NCBI GenBank assembly: GCA_963747775.1
Contig: CAVVGT010000005.1
Span: 62,001-126,000, forward strand
Direction: 5' to 3'
From: JAGVSZ01 sp963747775
GTDB taxonomy: Bacteria > Pseudomonadota > Gammaproteobacteria > Burkholderiales > SG8-39
Length of the DNA: 64,000 nucleotides
The notes beneath the pieces were generated by a model, which was not told the origin of the DNA, ran no database searches, and worked only from the letters and a program-made list of their open reading frames with translations. A program made the position numbers and the translations under genes. This document shows positions 26,491 through 35,450 of this stretch, piece after piece. How positions within the stretch are numbered: the first letter of the stretch is position 1; each line of letters opens with the position of its first letter.

Positions 26491-26726
26491 TCGGTGTGGG
26501 GTGGTGTTGGATGGGGGTTCCGCATTGATCGCCTGACGTCGGTTGACCGACCGCTCTGGAGCACGAGCTCGGCCGACCGGTCATGGCCGGCCCTTTCCTG
26601 TCGCCGACGTGAGGCACCAAGAGGAGAAAGCCTCTGGACGTCCGGCCGCGCCGAGGACCGCTTTGCGCGTAAGCAGCATGCGCCATGGGACAGCGCACCG
26701 CTCCGCCTCTCCTCCCGGCGCGCGCG
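26491..26726. other. Non-coding spacer after the FAD oxidoreductase
   Basis: About 235 bases without a convincing gene, containing the right-hand edge of the acquired segment. Short open frames here lack coding signal. No terminator hairpin with a T-run or flanking repeat of the left junction was found by eye. Confidence 0.4.
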
Positions 26727-28241
26727 TCAGAATCCCGGCGGCGGCGGTAACTGCCCGAGGATGCGCTCGAGCGTGAGTCCGATCGCGAGCAGCTTGCGGT
26801 CGCTGCCGGCCGGGCCATCGATCTCGATGCCGAGCGGCAGCCCGGCCTTGGTCAGCGCCATTGGCAGCGAGAGGCCGGGGACGCCGGCATTGCTCCCGGG
26901 GTCGGTATTGCGGATGTAGGTCTGGAACGTCGGTACCTTCACGCCGTTCAGATTGACGAACTCATCGGAGCCCACTGCCGGCGAGGCCGGAAGCGGCGTG
27001 GTCGGGAAGATGATCGCGTCGAGGTCATTGTTCCGGAAGGTGTCGGCGTAGAGCGCCTTGAGCTGTGGGCGGAACACGTTGATCGCCTCGTTGTAAACCG
27101 ACTGGGGGATCGCACCAGGCGCACCGGTGAGCACCGCACCCTGGAAGATGCCCTTCACGTCGGGGCTCGCGATCTGGGAGGCGAGCTGCTCGAGCGTGAG
27201 GCCGGTGTCGTAGTTGATCAGGTACGCGGTCAGATCGCGATTCGCCTCGAACAGCGCGACTGGGAAACCGACCTTGCCGTTCAGGTCCGCAAGCGCGTCC
27301 ATGTGCACCGGCACGATCGTGACGCCCGCGCGACGCAGCTTGTCGAGCGCCCGCTCGGTGAGGAGGCGCGTCTCCTCGTCGAGATCCTGGAACATCTCGG
27401 GCACCATGCCGAGCCGGATCTCGTGCGCGTTGCGCGCCCGCATGCGCCGCCAGTCGCGCGTGATCACGCTGTCGAGCAGGACGAGATCCGCGACAGTGCG
27501 CGCCATCGGCCCTGCGGTGTCGCGCGTCGAGGAGATCGGCGTGATGCCGACCTGGGGGTAACGCTGCACTGTCGGACGCAGCCCTGCGATGCCGTTTAGC
27601 GCGGAGGGGATGCGGACTGAGCCGCCGGTATCGGTGCCGAATCCTCCCGGCGCGAGGCGCGCTGCCACAGCGCTTCCGGTGCCCCCGCTCGAGCCGCCGG
27701 CGAACTTCGACTTGTCGTAGGGCGTGCGCACGCCCCCGAACGCCGCGTTGTTGCTCGTGATGCCGAACGCGAGCTCGTGCATATTCGTCTTGCCGAGGAC
27801 AATCGCGCCAGCGTCAAGCAGCGCCTGCGTGACGGGCGCGTTGTCCTCCGGCACGAAGCGGCGCAGTCCCGGGGTGCCCGCGGTATTCGGGAGACCGGCG
27901 ACGTGGATGTTGTCCTTGATGACGAGCGGCACGCCGTGCAGCGGCCCGAGCTCGCGCGGTTCGCAGTGCTGCAGCGCCCGGTCGGCACGCCGCGCGGCCT
28001 CGAGCACGCCTTCGGCGTTGACGGTAATGAACGCATTCAGATCCCCGTGGGCGCGGATCCGCTTGAGCAGCGCCCGCGTGAGCTCGACGCTGCTGATGCG
28101 CCCATCGCGGATAAGGTGAGCCGCTTCCGCGACGGTGAGCTGCGCCAGCTCGCGGTCGGGGAGATCGCGCGCGGAGCAGAGGGGAACCATCAGAAGCCAC
28201 GCGGCGAGCGCGGCGACCGCACTACGGATCAACGTTGACAT
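26727..28241 (-). CDS. Exported amidase-signature hydrolase
   Basis: A 504-residue amidase. The catalytic triad segments are visible: the lysine in GVPLVIKDNIHVAG, the cis-serine in FAGGSSGGTGSAVAA, and the nucleophile in FGTDTGGSVRIPSALNG. An N-terminal signal peptide (MSTLIRSAVAALAAWLLMVPLCSA) is unusual, since most amidases of this type are cytoplasmic. Sequence style is close to mandelamide and indoleacetamide hydrolases, which release ammonia from aryl-acetamides. ATG 28241 has GGAGGGCAGC just upstream. The exported amidohydrolase gene is divergent at 28664, suggesting a joint degradative function (inference). Exact substrate unknown. Confidence 0.88.
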   Translation of the reverse strand: MSTLIRSAVAALAAWLLMVPLCSARDLPDRELAQLTVAEAAHLIRDGRISSVELTRALLKRIRAHGDLNAFITVNAEGVLEAARRADRALQHCEPRELGPLHGVPLVIKDNIHVAGLPNTAGTPGLRRFVPEDNAPVTQALLDAGAIVLGKTNMHELAFGITSNNAAFGGVRTPYDKSKFAGGSSGGTGSAVAARLAPGGFGTDTGGSVRIPSALNGIAGLRPTVQRYPQVGITPISSTRDTAGPMARTVADLVLLDSVITRDWRRMRARNAHEIRLGMVPEMFQDLDEETRLLTERALDKLRRAGVTIVPVHMDALADLNGKVGFPVALFEANRDLTAYLINYDTGLTLEQLASQIASPDVKGIFQGAVLTGAPGAIPQSVYNEAINVFRPQLKALYADTFRNNDLDAIIFPTTPLPASPAVGSDEFVNLNGVKVPTFQTYIRNTDPGSNAGVPGLSLPMALTKAGLPLGIEIDGPAGSDRKLLAIGLTLERILGQLPPPPGF

Positions 28242-28663
28242 GCTGCCCTCCCCGGATAGCAAATGCGCGGGTCACTCTACAACAGGCGCGGGTGGCGTGC
28301 CGTGGCCGGCATCGGGAAGGCGCGCGGCGCTCGACCACGAGCCGCTTTGCACGACTGTCTAGTCTGCGGCCGCGCCGTCGTTGGTTTCCCCCGAGCGTCG
28401 CAAAGCGACCCCGTTCCTGCCCTTCGGGTTAAGCGAAGCGGACGTCTTCGTGGCCCCCCCCTGAAAGAGGCCAACAGGCAATACTGCCATCGCGCGATGA
28501 GGACGCCCATTTCGGATCCGAGACCATGCTTGTTCATGCGGGACTCCTCCGTCGCCTTGGGCGCCCGAGTGGTGGGCGCGCGTGTGGTTGACAGAGTTTC
28601 CAAGACAGGTATAGCGTGACCCGCTCCACTTCGAAAACCACTGTTCTTCCGGGGGAGGCCAAT
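28242..28663. other. Divergent intergenic region between amidase and amidohydrolase
   Basis: About 420 bases without a gene. It holds one short copy of the dispersed repeat words (AAGCGGACGTCTTCG near 28435-28450), a run of seven C near 28457, and the promoter described at 28588-28615. Small frames here have no coding character. Confidence 0.45.
28588..28615 (+). promoter_or_regulatory. Sigma-70-type promoter for the amidohydrolase gene
   Basis: A perfect -35 TTGACA at 28588-28593 is followed after 16 bases by TATAGC at 28610-28615, about 50 bases before the ATG at 28664. It is one of the best promoter matches in this GC-rich window. Confidence 0.6.
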
Positions 28664-30439
28664 ATGGTTTTCATTTCACACCGTGCACGTCTGGCTGCCG
28701 TCGTACTTGCCGCGTCCGTCGTCGCGATGCCCGCCTGGGCCGACGACGACTGCAAGCATGGCGGTTCGCTCAGGCTCGTCAACGGCAAGATCCATACGAT
28801 GGACGCGAAGAACCAGATCGTGTCCTCGGTACTGATCAAGAATGGCAAGTTCGCCGCCGTGGGTCACGGCCGCGGCGGCGACGACGGGGATTGCGCCCGG
28901 ACCATCAACCTGCACGGACGCACCGCTGTGCCGGGGATCATCGACAGCCACAATCACATCGTGCTGCTGGGCCTGCGTCCCGGGCGCGACACGCGCCTGG
29001 AGAACGCGAACTCCATCGGCGAGGCGCTCGCGACACTTGCCGCGCGGGCCGCGGAAGTTCAGCCGGGCGAGTGGGTGACGTCGATCGGCGGCTTCAGCCG
29101 CAACCAATTCCTTCGCGCTCCCCTGCCGGTTCGCTTCCCGACACTCAAGGAGCTGACGGCGGCAGTGCCCAATCACCCGGTGTTCATCATGGAAGGCTTC
29201 AGCGGCCCGGGAGCGACCAACGCACTCGGCAAGGCGTTCCTCTCGGCGAACGGCGTGCCGGTCGGCACGGTCGCAGGCCAGGATGAAGGCTTCGTCGACG
29301 GCGGCGCGTTCGGTGTCCCCACGGACTGCACCACGGCGCTTTTCTTTCTGCGCAAGATGCAGACGCGCGACTCGATGCTGCAGGGCCTGAGGGATGCGAT
29401 GCGCTACGCCGGAGGCATCGGCGTCACCACGCATCTCGACCAGGGCGGCTTCCCGTTCACCGTCCCATTGGTGGGTGACCCAAGCGACGGCGCCGCGAGC
29501 TTCGACCGCTACCGGGCGCACGACTCGGTGCGCGCCCTCTACCACCAGGGCGAGCTCACCAACCGCATCTGGATCAATTTCCTGCACGTCGAGGAAGACG
29601 TGGACACGCCTGAACTGAGGGCGCGCCTGCTCAACAGCTGGGACGATTTCGGCGATAACATGCTGCGCGTGCTCGGCATCGGCGAGTTCACTGCGAGCGC
29701 GTTCATCGCGCCCGGGACCCCCGCGTGGTTTAACGGCACGCGGCTTGTCGCACAGGCGCAATGGCGCAACGAGAACCATTCGCTCAACTTCCCGGTGTTC
29801 GCCCTCCCGGGGCTGCCGCTCGACTGGAGAGTGATCATCGACGGCTGGCAGGCCGTGAACGACGAGATGGTGGCCGCGGGCAACCCGGACGGCATCAAGA
29901 AATTGCGCTGGGTGCTTGCGCACGTGCCCGTGATCACGCCCGATTACCTCCAGAAGCTGAGGAACCTCGGCGGCGGCGTGAACGTCCTGGGCGGCTGGCG
30001 CTGGCTCAGCGGGACCGCGACCCAGAACGGCCCGCCGTTCCGCGACATCCTGGCGAGCGGCATACCCGTCGGGATGAGCTCGGACGGCATGCAGATCTCG
30101 ACCATGAGCCCGTGGATCAACCTGTACTATGTGGTCACCGGGAAGAACGCGCGCGGCGAACTCATCAACGCCGGGCAGACGCTGGGCCGCAACGATGCCA
30201 TGCGGCTCTATACCGCGAACAACGGCTGGTTCCTCCAGGCGGAGGACAAGCTCGGCACCATCGAAGAAGGCAAGCTGGCGGATCTCGTCGTGCTGAGCGC
30301 CGATTACTTCAACGAGCGCGCAGTGCCCGACGAAAGCATCAAGGATCTGCGCTCGGTTCTCACCGTCGTCGGCGGCAAGGTAATGTACGACGATCTCGAC
30401 GGCAGATCGAGGGCCTACTGGAAGGCGGGGCTCCCGTGA
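28664..30439 (+). CDS. Exported amidohydrolase (YtcJ-like metal-dependent hydrolase)
   Basis: A 591-residue protein with a signal peptide (ARLAAVVLAASVVAMPAWA) and an amidohydrolase-3 fold. Its features are the beta-sandwich KIHTMDAKNQIVSSVLIKNGKFAAVG, metal-binding VPGIIDSHNHIVLLGL, a C-terminal metal-site aspartate in GMSSDGMQISTMSPW, and the closing LGTIEEGKLADLVVLSADY. Such enzymes hydrolyse amides or related C-N bonds. ATG 28664 follows GGGGGAGGCCAAT and gives the signal peptide; an upstream in-frame GTG at 28616 is less likely. It is divergent from the exported amidase. Unknown substrate. Confidence 0.9.
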   Translation: MVFISHRARLAAVVLAASVVAMPAWADDDCKHGGSLRLVNGKIHTMDAKNQIVSSVLIKNGKFAAVGHGRGGDDGDCARTINLHGRTAVPGIIDSHNHIVLLGLRPGRDTRLENANSIGEALATLAARAAEVQPGEWVTSIGGFSRNQFLRAPLPVRFPTLKELTAAVPNHPVFIMEGFSGPGATNALGKAFLSANGVPVGTVAGQDEGFVDGGAFGVPTDCTTALFFLRKMQTRDSMLQGLRDAMRYAGGIGVTTHLDQGGFPFTVPLVGDPSDGAASFDRYRAHDSVRALYHQGELTNRIWINFLHVEEDVDTPELRARLLNSWDDFGDNMLRVLGIGEFTASAFIAPGTPAWFNGTRLVAQAQWRNENHSLNFPVFALPGLPLDWRVIIDGWQAVNDEMVAAGNPDGIKKLRWVLAHVPVITPDYLQKLRNLGGGVNVLGGWRWLSGTATQNGPPFRDILASGIPVGMSSDGMQISTMSPWINLYYVVTGKNARGELINAGQTLGRNDAMRLYTANNGWFLQAEDKLGTIEEGKLADLVVLSADYFNERAVPDESIKDLRSVLTVVGGKVMYDDLDGRSRAYWKAGLP

Positions 30440-30590
30440 GCGAGGCGATCACCCGCTTCTGAGTATAGAAAGGATAAACGCCCTTCTCGTCCCGTGCCCC
30501 GTCCAGTCCTAGGCGAAGCCCAGACGTTATTGAAACGCGATACGGTAGTACGCGACGTACTTAGATTCTTCGACGAACACGGTCACGGCT

Positions 30591-30672
30591 GAACGTCGCT
30601 TCCGGGTCTAGCACCGTCGAAAGGCCGCTTCCGGCGACTTAGCTGTACAGCCGCTTCTGGCCGGTCAGCGAC
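30591..30672 (+). repeat. Dispersed intergenic repeat, copy A
   Basis: The segment contains GCACCGTCGAAAGGCCGCTT and GCTGTACAGCCGCTTCTGG, closely matching copy D at 33704-33772 over about 70 bases. Related words occur in the opposite orientation in copies B and C. Confidence 0.6.
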
Positions 30673-30690
30673 CGTCAGCCGAGGGCGCAA

Positions 30691-30765
30691 GCCGACCCTG
30701 AGCTGCCGGTCGTGCTCTAGAGAAGCGGACCTTCACGGACTTCGCTGTACGGCCAGCACCGGACG
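30691..30765 (+). repeat. Dispersed intergenic repeat, copy B
   Basis: Contains CTAGAGAAGCGGACCTTC and CTGTACGGCCA. It aligns with copy C (31451-31527) at about 80% identity by eye over 72 bases. Confidence 0.6.
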
Positions 30766-31450
30766 TTTGGACCACGAACTCGAATTGCGGCGACAGAGAG
30801 AGAACTCGCAACGCTCTAGGCGAAAGGTGGCGGTGCGTTAGCGTCACCCCGTCCAGGATCCGCTTCGAGCCTTGCGCGCAACATTCGCAGCAGTCGAGTT
30901 CGGACCCGCCGTCGCTTCTTGGGACAGAATTTCGGGACGAACAAGCCCCTGTAAGGACTGTCGAGCGCGTCTTCCTGGGCGCCTTCACCACCTCACAGCG
31001 GCGACTTGCAACCCTTCAACCGTAAGGTGGCGAATAACGGCGGCGCTGCAGTGCGGTGAAGTGATCCGCGCTGCGGCGTTCGGGGGAAGAACTACCTTCC
31101 CGGCCTCCGAGGGACGATGTGAGAGGAGCAGAGGAGGCGGGTAACTGTCTTCGGGCCCGAGTTTGGAGTTGCCAAGAGGTGTACTCGGCGTCGGATAGTA
31201 CCCGCCCTTTTTTCACTATACGCGCACGGTGCCCCAGAAGCACCCGGTATCGAAAAAAAGTCGTCGCAGATGAGAAGACCGCCAATAGTGAGCGGGATTG
31301 TCCGCATTGCGCCCGTGCCCGGCCACACCACGATATGAATCTCCCTCCTGCGAGTGCCGCTTCGCGTCCGAGGAACAGCCGCTTTGGCGCGAAACCAGAG
31401 GCGCAATCCGGCGTCTGCTGTTGGCTCCACTGAGACACTCGCGATCGGCT

Positions 31451-31527
31451 GAGATCGACCCCGTGCTGCCTGTCGTGCCCTAGAGAAGCGGACCTTCGCG
31501 TACTTCACTGTACGGCCACTTCCGGCC
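31451..31527 (+). repeat. Dispersed intergenic repeat, copy C
   Basis: Shares CTAGAGAAGCGGACCTTC and CTGTACGGCCA with copy B in the same order and spacing. It lies about 75 bases before the lipoprotein gene at 31603. Confidence 0.6.
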
Positions 31528-31602
31528 ATTGGCCCTTGGAGCTCAACAGCGGTCGTTCGCAGGATCGTTGTAAAGTCGCGCGCTGCGACGCTGAAGGAGT
31601 GT

Positions 31603-32196
31603 GTGATCGCCATCTCCGGGAACACAGTGCCCCGTGTGCAGCGGCTCCGGCGCGGGTTGCCTATAGCCGCTCTCGCGGGGCTGCTGGCTCTGGCCGCGTG
31701 CGGTCCCACGTCGCCACCGCCGGAGACAGTTCGTGACGGCGGCGAGTGGCGCGAGTTTCAAGGGACATGGACCGCCACCGGTGGCCGCCACACGATCCGC
31801 CTCGGTGGCGATCGGCGGTCCTCTATTGCGAGTTTCGATGGGTCGTTGCTGTTGGCCGGGCCCGGGCGCCCAGCCGTTGGTTTCCGCGCCGAGGCGATCG
31901 TGCTCAACGACAGTGCCACCGGCATGGTGGGCCGTTCGGTCTGGACGGATGATCGTGGCGATCAGGTGTACAGCGAACTGCGCGGCGACGGCACGGCGAC
32001 AGGCAACAGGGTTGTCGGGAGTTTCATCGGAGGTACAGGTCGTTACTCGGGCGCGACGGGGACCTACGAGTTCTCGTGGCGATTCGTTCTCGAAAGCGAG
32101 GACGGGACCGTGCAAGGCCAATCCGAGGGTCTCAAGGGCCGAGTACGGTTCGGCGCGCTGCCCGCCACGCCCGGCCCGGGAGGAGCGCGGCCATGA
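31603..32196 (+). CDS. Predicted lipoprotein, unknown function
   Basis: A 197-residue protein with a hydrophobic signal and lipobox ALAACG near residue 33. The mature part is glycine-rich beta-type sequence (GRHTIRLGGDRRS, GSFIGGTGRYSGATGTYEF), suggesting a small beta-barrel, perhaps allene-oxide-cyclase-like; that fold guess is weak. The gene end overlaps the DASS transporter start (ATGA at 32193), so the two are translationally coupled. The start codon is uncertain: GTG at 31603 or a downstream codon closer to the signal peptide. Confidence 0.7.
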   Translation: MIAISGNTVPRVQRLRRGLPIAALAGLLALAACGPTSPPPETVRDGGEWREFQGTWTATGGRHTIRLGGDRRSSIASFDGSLLLAGPGRPAVGFRAEAIVLNDSATGMVGRSVWTDDRGDQVYSELRGDGTATGNRVVGSFIGGTGRYSGATGTYEFSWRFVLESEDGTVQGQSEGLKGRVRFGALPATPGPGGARP

Positions 32197-33596
32197 TCAG
32201 TCCCGCTTTGCTGGTCCGGCGCGCGGTGCCCTTCGCGCTGGCGATCGGCATCTGGTTTACGCCGGTCCCGGCCGGGCTCACGGCGCCCGCGTGGCACCTC
32301 TTCGCGGTGTTCATCGCAGCGATCGCATCGGTACTGGTAAACGCATTCCCGCTGCTCACCTCCACGATGCTGGCGGTGGCGGCCGTGGTCCTGACGGGCA
32401 CGATCTCGCCGGCGAAGGCGTTCGGGGGCTTCGCCAATGCGAGCGTGCTGCTGGTGGTGATCGCCTTCCTCGTTGCGCAGGCGGTCGTGAAGTCCGGCCT
32501 GGGCCGGCGCATCAGCCTCTTCATGGTGAGCCGGTTCGGCCGGTCATCGCTGGGGCTCGCCTACAGCATCGTGCTCACGGACGCGGTCATTGCGCCGGCG
32601 TTCCCCAGCAATACGGCGCGAGGCGGCGTTCTCTTCCCGATCGTGCTGTCCGTGGCGCAGGGATCGGGTTCGCGACCCGAGGATCCCGAGGGGCGCCGGC
32701 TCGGCGCCTATCTGATGTTCTGCGCGATGGCGAGCCTCGCGGTCTCGTCCGCTCTCTGGATGACGGCCACGTCGGCCAATCCGATCGGCATCCAGGTGAC
32801 GCGCGAGTTCGGACTGGAAATCGGCTTCGCCAAGTGGTTCGTCGTGGCCTCGGTGCCGGCACTGACTGCGATCCTGCTGCTACCACGGGTCGTCGCATGG
32901 CTCTTTCCGCCGGGGGTCGGCGAGACGCCGAATGCGCCGGTCGAAGCGCGGGCGGCGCTCGCGAAGCTGGGATCGCTGTCGCGCGACGAGCGGATCACCG
33001 CGGTGTCGTTCGTGCTGATGGTCTCGGGCTGGGTCTTCGCCGACGCCCTGCAGCTCAACGTGACCAGCATCGCCTTCGCCGGGCTCGGCCTGCTGCTGAT
33101 GACCAACGTGTTGACGGTCAAAGACATCGCGACGCAGGGCGACACGCTCGCCACCTTCCTCTGGCTCGCGGTCCTGTTCGCCCTGAGCGGACAGCTGAAC
33201 GAACTCGGGTTCATGGGCTACGCGGGCCAGCGGCTGGCCTCGCATCTGGGCGGCCTGTCGTGGCCGGTGACGTACGTGACGCTGGTCGCGCTGTACGTCG
33301 CGATCCACTACATGTTCGTGAGCCAGTCGTCGCAGGTTCTCGCCCTCATGGGCGTCTTCCTCGATGTGGGCATCCGCGGCGGCGTCCCCGCGCCGCTGAT
33401 GGCCTTCGCCCTGCTGTTCGCCAGCAGCTACTTTTCCGTGATCACGCCGCAGGCCGGCAGCCAGAACGTCATTTTCGTCGGCAGCGGCTACCTCACACAG
33501 CCCGAGCTCTACCGCCTCGGGTTGCTGATGACGCTCTTTTTCCTCGCCGTGTTCCTCGTGATCGGCACGGCGTGGATCCTCCTGATCACCGGATGA
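32193..33596 (+). CDS. DASS/SLC13-family anion transporter
   Basis: A 467-residue protein with about twelve membrane segments. The SLC13/DASS features are visible: the SNTARGGVLFPI hairpin (SNT motif) near residue 132 and the second one, ITPQAGSQNVIFVGSGYL, near residue 420. DASS proteins carry dicarboxylates such as 2-oxoglutarate and malate, or sulfate, by Na+ symport or exchange. The ATG overlaps the lipoprotein stop. Nearby exported amide hydrolases could release an organic acid substrate for it (inference). Confidence 0.88.
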   Translation: MISPALLVRRAVPFALAIGIWFTPVPAGLTAPAWHLFAVFIAAIASVLVNAFPLLTSTMLAVAAVVLTGTISPAKAFGGFANASVLLVVIAFLVAQAVVKSGLGRRISLFMVSRFGRSSLGLAYSIVLTDAVIAPAFPSNTARGGVLFPIVLSVAQGSGSRPEDPEGRRLGAYLMFCAMASLAVSSALWMTATSANPIGIQVTREFGLEIGFAKWFVVASVPALTAILLLPRVVAWLFPPGVGETPNAPVEARAALAKLGSLSRDERITAVSFVLMVSGWVFADALQLNVTSIAFAGLGLLLMTNVLTVKDIATQGDTLATFLWLAVLFALSGQLNELGFMGYAGQRLASHLGGLSWPVTYVTLVALYVAIHYMFVSQSSQVLALMGVFLDVGIRGGVPAPLMAFALLFASSYFSVITPQAGSQNVIFVGSGYLTQPELYRLGLLMTLFFLAVFLVIGTAWILLITG

Positions 33597-33703
33597 CTGG
33601 GTCCGGACAGGACCCGGGCCCGGACAAAGCGAGAGATAAATGGGTACCGTCGCTTGAGGTCCTCAACCTGACTCGTTGAAGGTCTGCTTCGTGCAATGCG
33701 AGT

Positions 33704-33772
33704 GGCCGGAACGGGTCGATAGCGCCGTCGAACGGCCGCTTTCCGCAACGGGGCTGTACAGCCGCTCCTGGC
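33704..33772 (+). repeat. Dispersed intergenic repeat, copy D, adjoining the IS
   Basis: Carries CGCCGTCGAACGGCCGCTTT and GGGCTGTACAGCCGCTCCTGG, matching copy A. It stops exactly where the left inverted repeat of the IS element begins, so the IS appears to have inserted into or beside this repeat copy. Confidence 0.6.
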
Positions 33773-33790
33773 CGAGGCTGTGTAAAAACG
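33770..33790 (+). repeat. Left terminal inverted repeat of the IS
   Basis: Twenty-one bases matching the right end as an inverted copy with a single T/C difference at the tenth position. Confidence 0.85.
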
Positions 33791-33862
33791 TGGAGGTCGA
33801 GTACACGAAGGTGAGGTGATTCGCGTTACTGCTTGCATCACGCGATTGGCTAAGGTGGGCAG

Positions 33863-35293
33863 GTGAAGCGATTCATCGAAGGCGCGGACCGAACCCAGGC
33901 GATGTTGCTCCCTGAGTGTGTCGAGGACTACGTCGGACCTGATAACCCGGTGCGTGTTGTAGAGGCCTTCGTCGAGCAGCTGGATCTGCGGGCGATGGGC
34001 TTCGAGGGCAGTGACCCCCAGGCGACCGGGCGGCCGGCCTACCACCCCTCGGTGCTGCTCAAGATCTACATCTACGGTTATCTGAACCGGATCCAGTCGA
34101 GCCGGCGGCTTGAGCACGAGACGCAACGCAACATCGAGCTGATGTGGCTGACTGGTCGGCTGATGCCGGACTTCAAGACGATCGCCAACTTCCGCAAGGA
34201 TAACGGCCGGGCGATCCGGCAGGTTTGCCGCCAGTTCATCGTGCTGTGCCGGCAGCTCAACCTGTTCACGCAGGCGCTGGTCGCGATCGATGGGAGCAAG
34301 TTCAAGGCGGTCAACAACCGCGACAAGAACTTCACCAGCGCGAAGATGAAGCGCCGGATGGCGGCGATCGACGAGAGCATCGAGCGTTATCTGAGCTCGA
34401 TGGACACGGCGGATCGGGCGGAGCCGGAGGTGGCGGCGCTGAAGAAGGGCCGACTGCAGGACAAGATCGAGGTCCTGAAGCAGCAGATGGAGCGGCTCAA
34501 GGCGATCGATGCGCAGATGAACGCCGCACCGGACAAGCAGGTGTCACTGACCGATCCGGACGCCCGCTCGATGAAGAACCGCGAGGGTGGCATCGTGGGC
34601 TACAACGTGCAGACGGCGGTGGATGCCGAGCATCACCTGATCGTCGCGCACGAGGTCGTGACCGACGGTGTGGATCGCGACCAGCTCGCCCGCATGGCAG
34701 AGCAAGCGCGCCAAGCGATCGGCACAGAGGAGCTGACGGTCGTTGCCGACCGCGGCTACTTCAAGGGCGAGCAGATCCTCGAGTGCACGAAGTCCGGGAT
34801 CACACCAATCGTGCCGAAGTCACTGACGTCGAACAACCGCGCTGAGGGCCGGTTCGACAAGCAGGACTTCATCTACGTGGCGGCCGATGACGAGTATCGC
34901 TGCCCGGCCGGGGAGCGGGCGATCCGGCGCTTTACGACCGTTGAGAACGGCTTGACGATCCACAAGTACTGGAGCTCCGCCTGTCCCCGCTGTCCGATCA
35001 GAGCGCAGTGCACCACCAGTGACTATCGACGTATCACCCGCTGGGAGCACGAGGCGGTTCTTGAGGCCATGCAAGATCGGCTCGATCGTCAACCCGAAAT
35101 CATGCGGGTGCGGCGACAAACGGCGGAGCATCCGTTCGGCACCCTCAAGCTGTGGATGGGGGCCAGCCACTTCCTCACTCGAACGCTCCAGCGCGTGCGC
35201 ACCGAGATGAGCTTGCATGTACTCGCCTACAACCTGAAGCGAGTGATGCGGATCCTGGGGATCGGCGAAATGTTGAAGGTGCTGGCGACGTAG
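33863..35293 (+). CDS. IS1182-family transposase
   Basis: An intact 476-residue DDE transposase. It has the N-terminal domain typical of the family (RPAYHPSVLLKIYIYGYLNRIQSSR, residues 53-77), catalytic aspartates in VAIDGSKFKAVN and VVADRGYFKG, and the glutamate region RQTAEHPFGTLKLWMG. A cysteine cluster CPRCPIRAQC lies near residue 377. It cuts and pastes its own element. GTG 33863 lies 72 bases inside the left end. No frameshift or truncation, so it should be functional. Confidence 0.93.
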   Translation: MKRFIEGADRTQAMLLPECVEDYVGPDNPVRVVEAFVEQLDLRAMGFEGSDPQATGRPAYHPSVLLKIYIYGYLNRIQSSRRLEHETQRNIELMWLTGRLMPDFKTIANFRKDNGRAIRQVCRQFIVLCRQLNLFTQALVAIDGSKFKAVNNRDKNFTSAKMKRRMAAIDESIERYLSSMDTADRAEPEVAALKKGRLQDKIEVLKQQMERLKAIDAQMNAAPDKQVSLTDPDARSMKNREGGIVGYNVQTAVDAEHHLIVAHEVVTDGVDRDQLARMAEQARQAIGTEELTVVADRGYFKGEQILECTKSGITPIVPKSLTSNNRAEGRFDKQDFIYVAADDEYRCPAGERAIRRFTTVENGLTIHKYWSSACPRCPIRAQCTTSDYRRITRWEHEAVLEAMQDRLDRQPEIMRVRRQTAEHPFGTLKLWMGASHFLTRTLQRVRTEMSLHVLAYNLKRVMRILGIGEMLKVLAT

Positions 35294-35429
35294 GCCCTTT
35301 ATCGTCGCTTTTAGGCTCCCACAGTGGCCGTCGAGGCGTCCCCAACGCCCCGGACGAGCCCCGAGCGACACGCGGACGGCTGATCGTTCGCCGACCATCC
35401 AAACCCGCCCATCGCCGAACCCGGCGCCG

Positions 35430-35450
35430 CGTTTTTACACGGCCTCGGCC
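35430..35450 (-). repeat. Right terminal inverted repeat of the IS
   Basis: Inverted copy of 33770-33790, 137 bases after the transposase stop. It reads CGTTTTTACACGG then CCTCGGCC on the plus strand. Confidence 0.85.

Larger units (their letters stand above)
24130..26720. other. Probable horizontally acquired segment
   Basis: This stretch interrupts the local pattern. The SDR gene reads into an atypical tail at about 24130. Then come a divergent HxlR regulator and BBE-type FAD oxidoreductase whose codon choice and sequence style look actinobacterial (frequent GAC, GAG, CCC, GTC and GGG-rich spacers such as 26490-26520). After that, about 230 bases hold no gene before the amidase. No integrase, transposase or flanking direct repeat was seen, so the mechanism is unknown and the boundaries are approximate. 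The evidence is the junction and composition only. Confidence 0.45.
30440..31602. other. Long non-coding interval with dispersed repeats
   Basis: About 1.16 kb with no credible gene on either strand: open frames are short, shifted and lack codon bias. It carries three copies of the dispersed repeat family (30591-30672, 30691-30765, 31451-31527), a local AT-rich tract near 31207-31260 with TTTTTTCACTATAC and a run of A, and nothing resembling a tRNA. It may be old, decayed mobile DNA. Confidence 0.5.
33770..35450 (+). mobile_element. Complete IS1182-type insertion sequence
   Basis: A 1,681-base element bounded by 21-base terminal inverted repeats at 33770-33790 (GGCCGAGGCTGTG then TAAAAACG) and 35430-35450, which match at 20 of 21 positions as inverted copies. 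It contains one intact transposase gene. No clear target-site duplication is visible; the GGCCGA/TCGGCC ends suggest insertion at a palindromic target, as described for the IS1182 group. The intact transposase and near-perfect ends imply recent activity. Confidence 0.88.

Noticed and set aside
26490..26720. An attachment site at the right edge of the acquired segment
   Set aside because: No matching direct repeat at the left junction and no tRNA or integrase nearby.
30440..31602. Small coding genes within the non-coding block
   Set aside because: Frames are short, in conflicting directions, without ribosome sites or the third-position GC bias of the neighbours.
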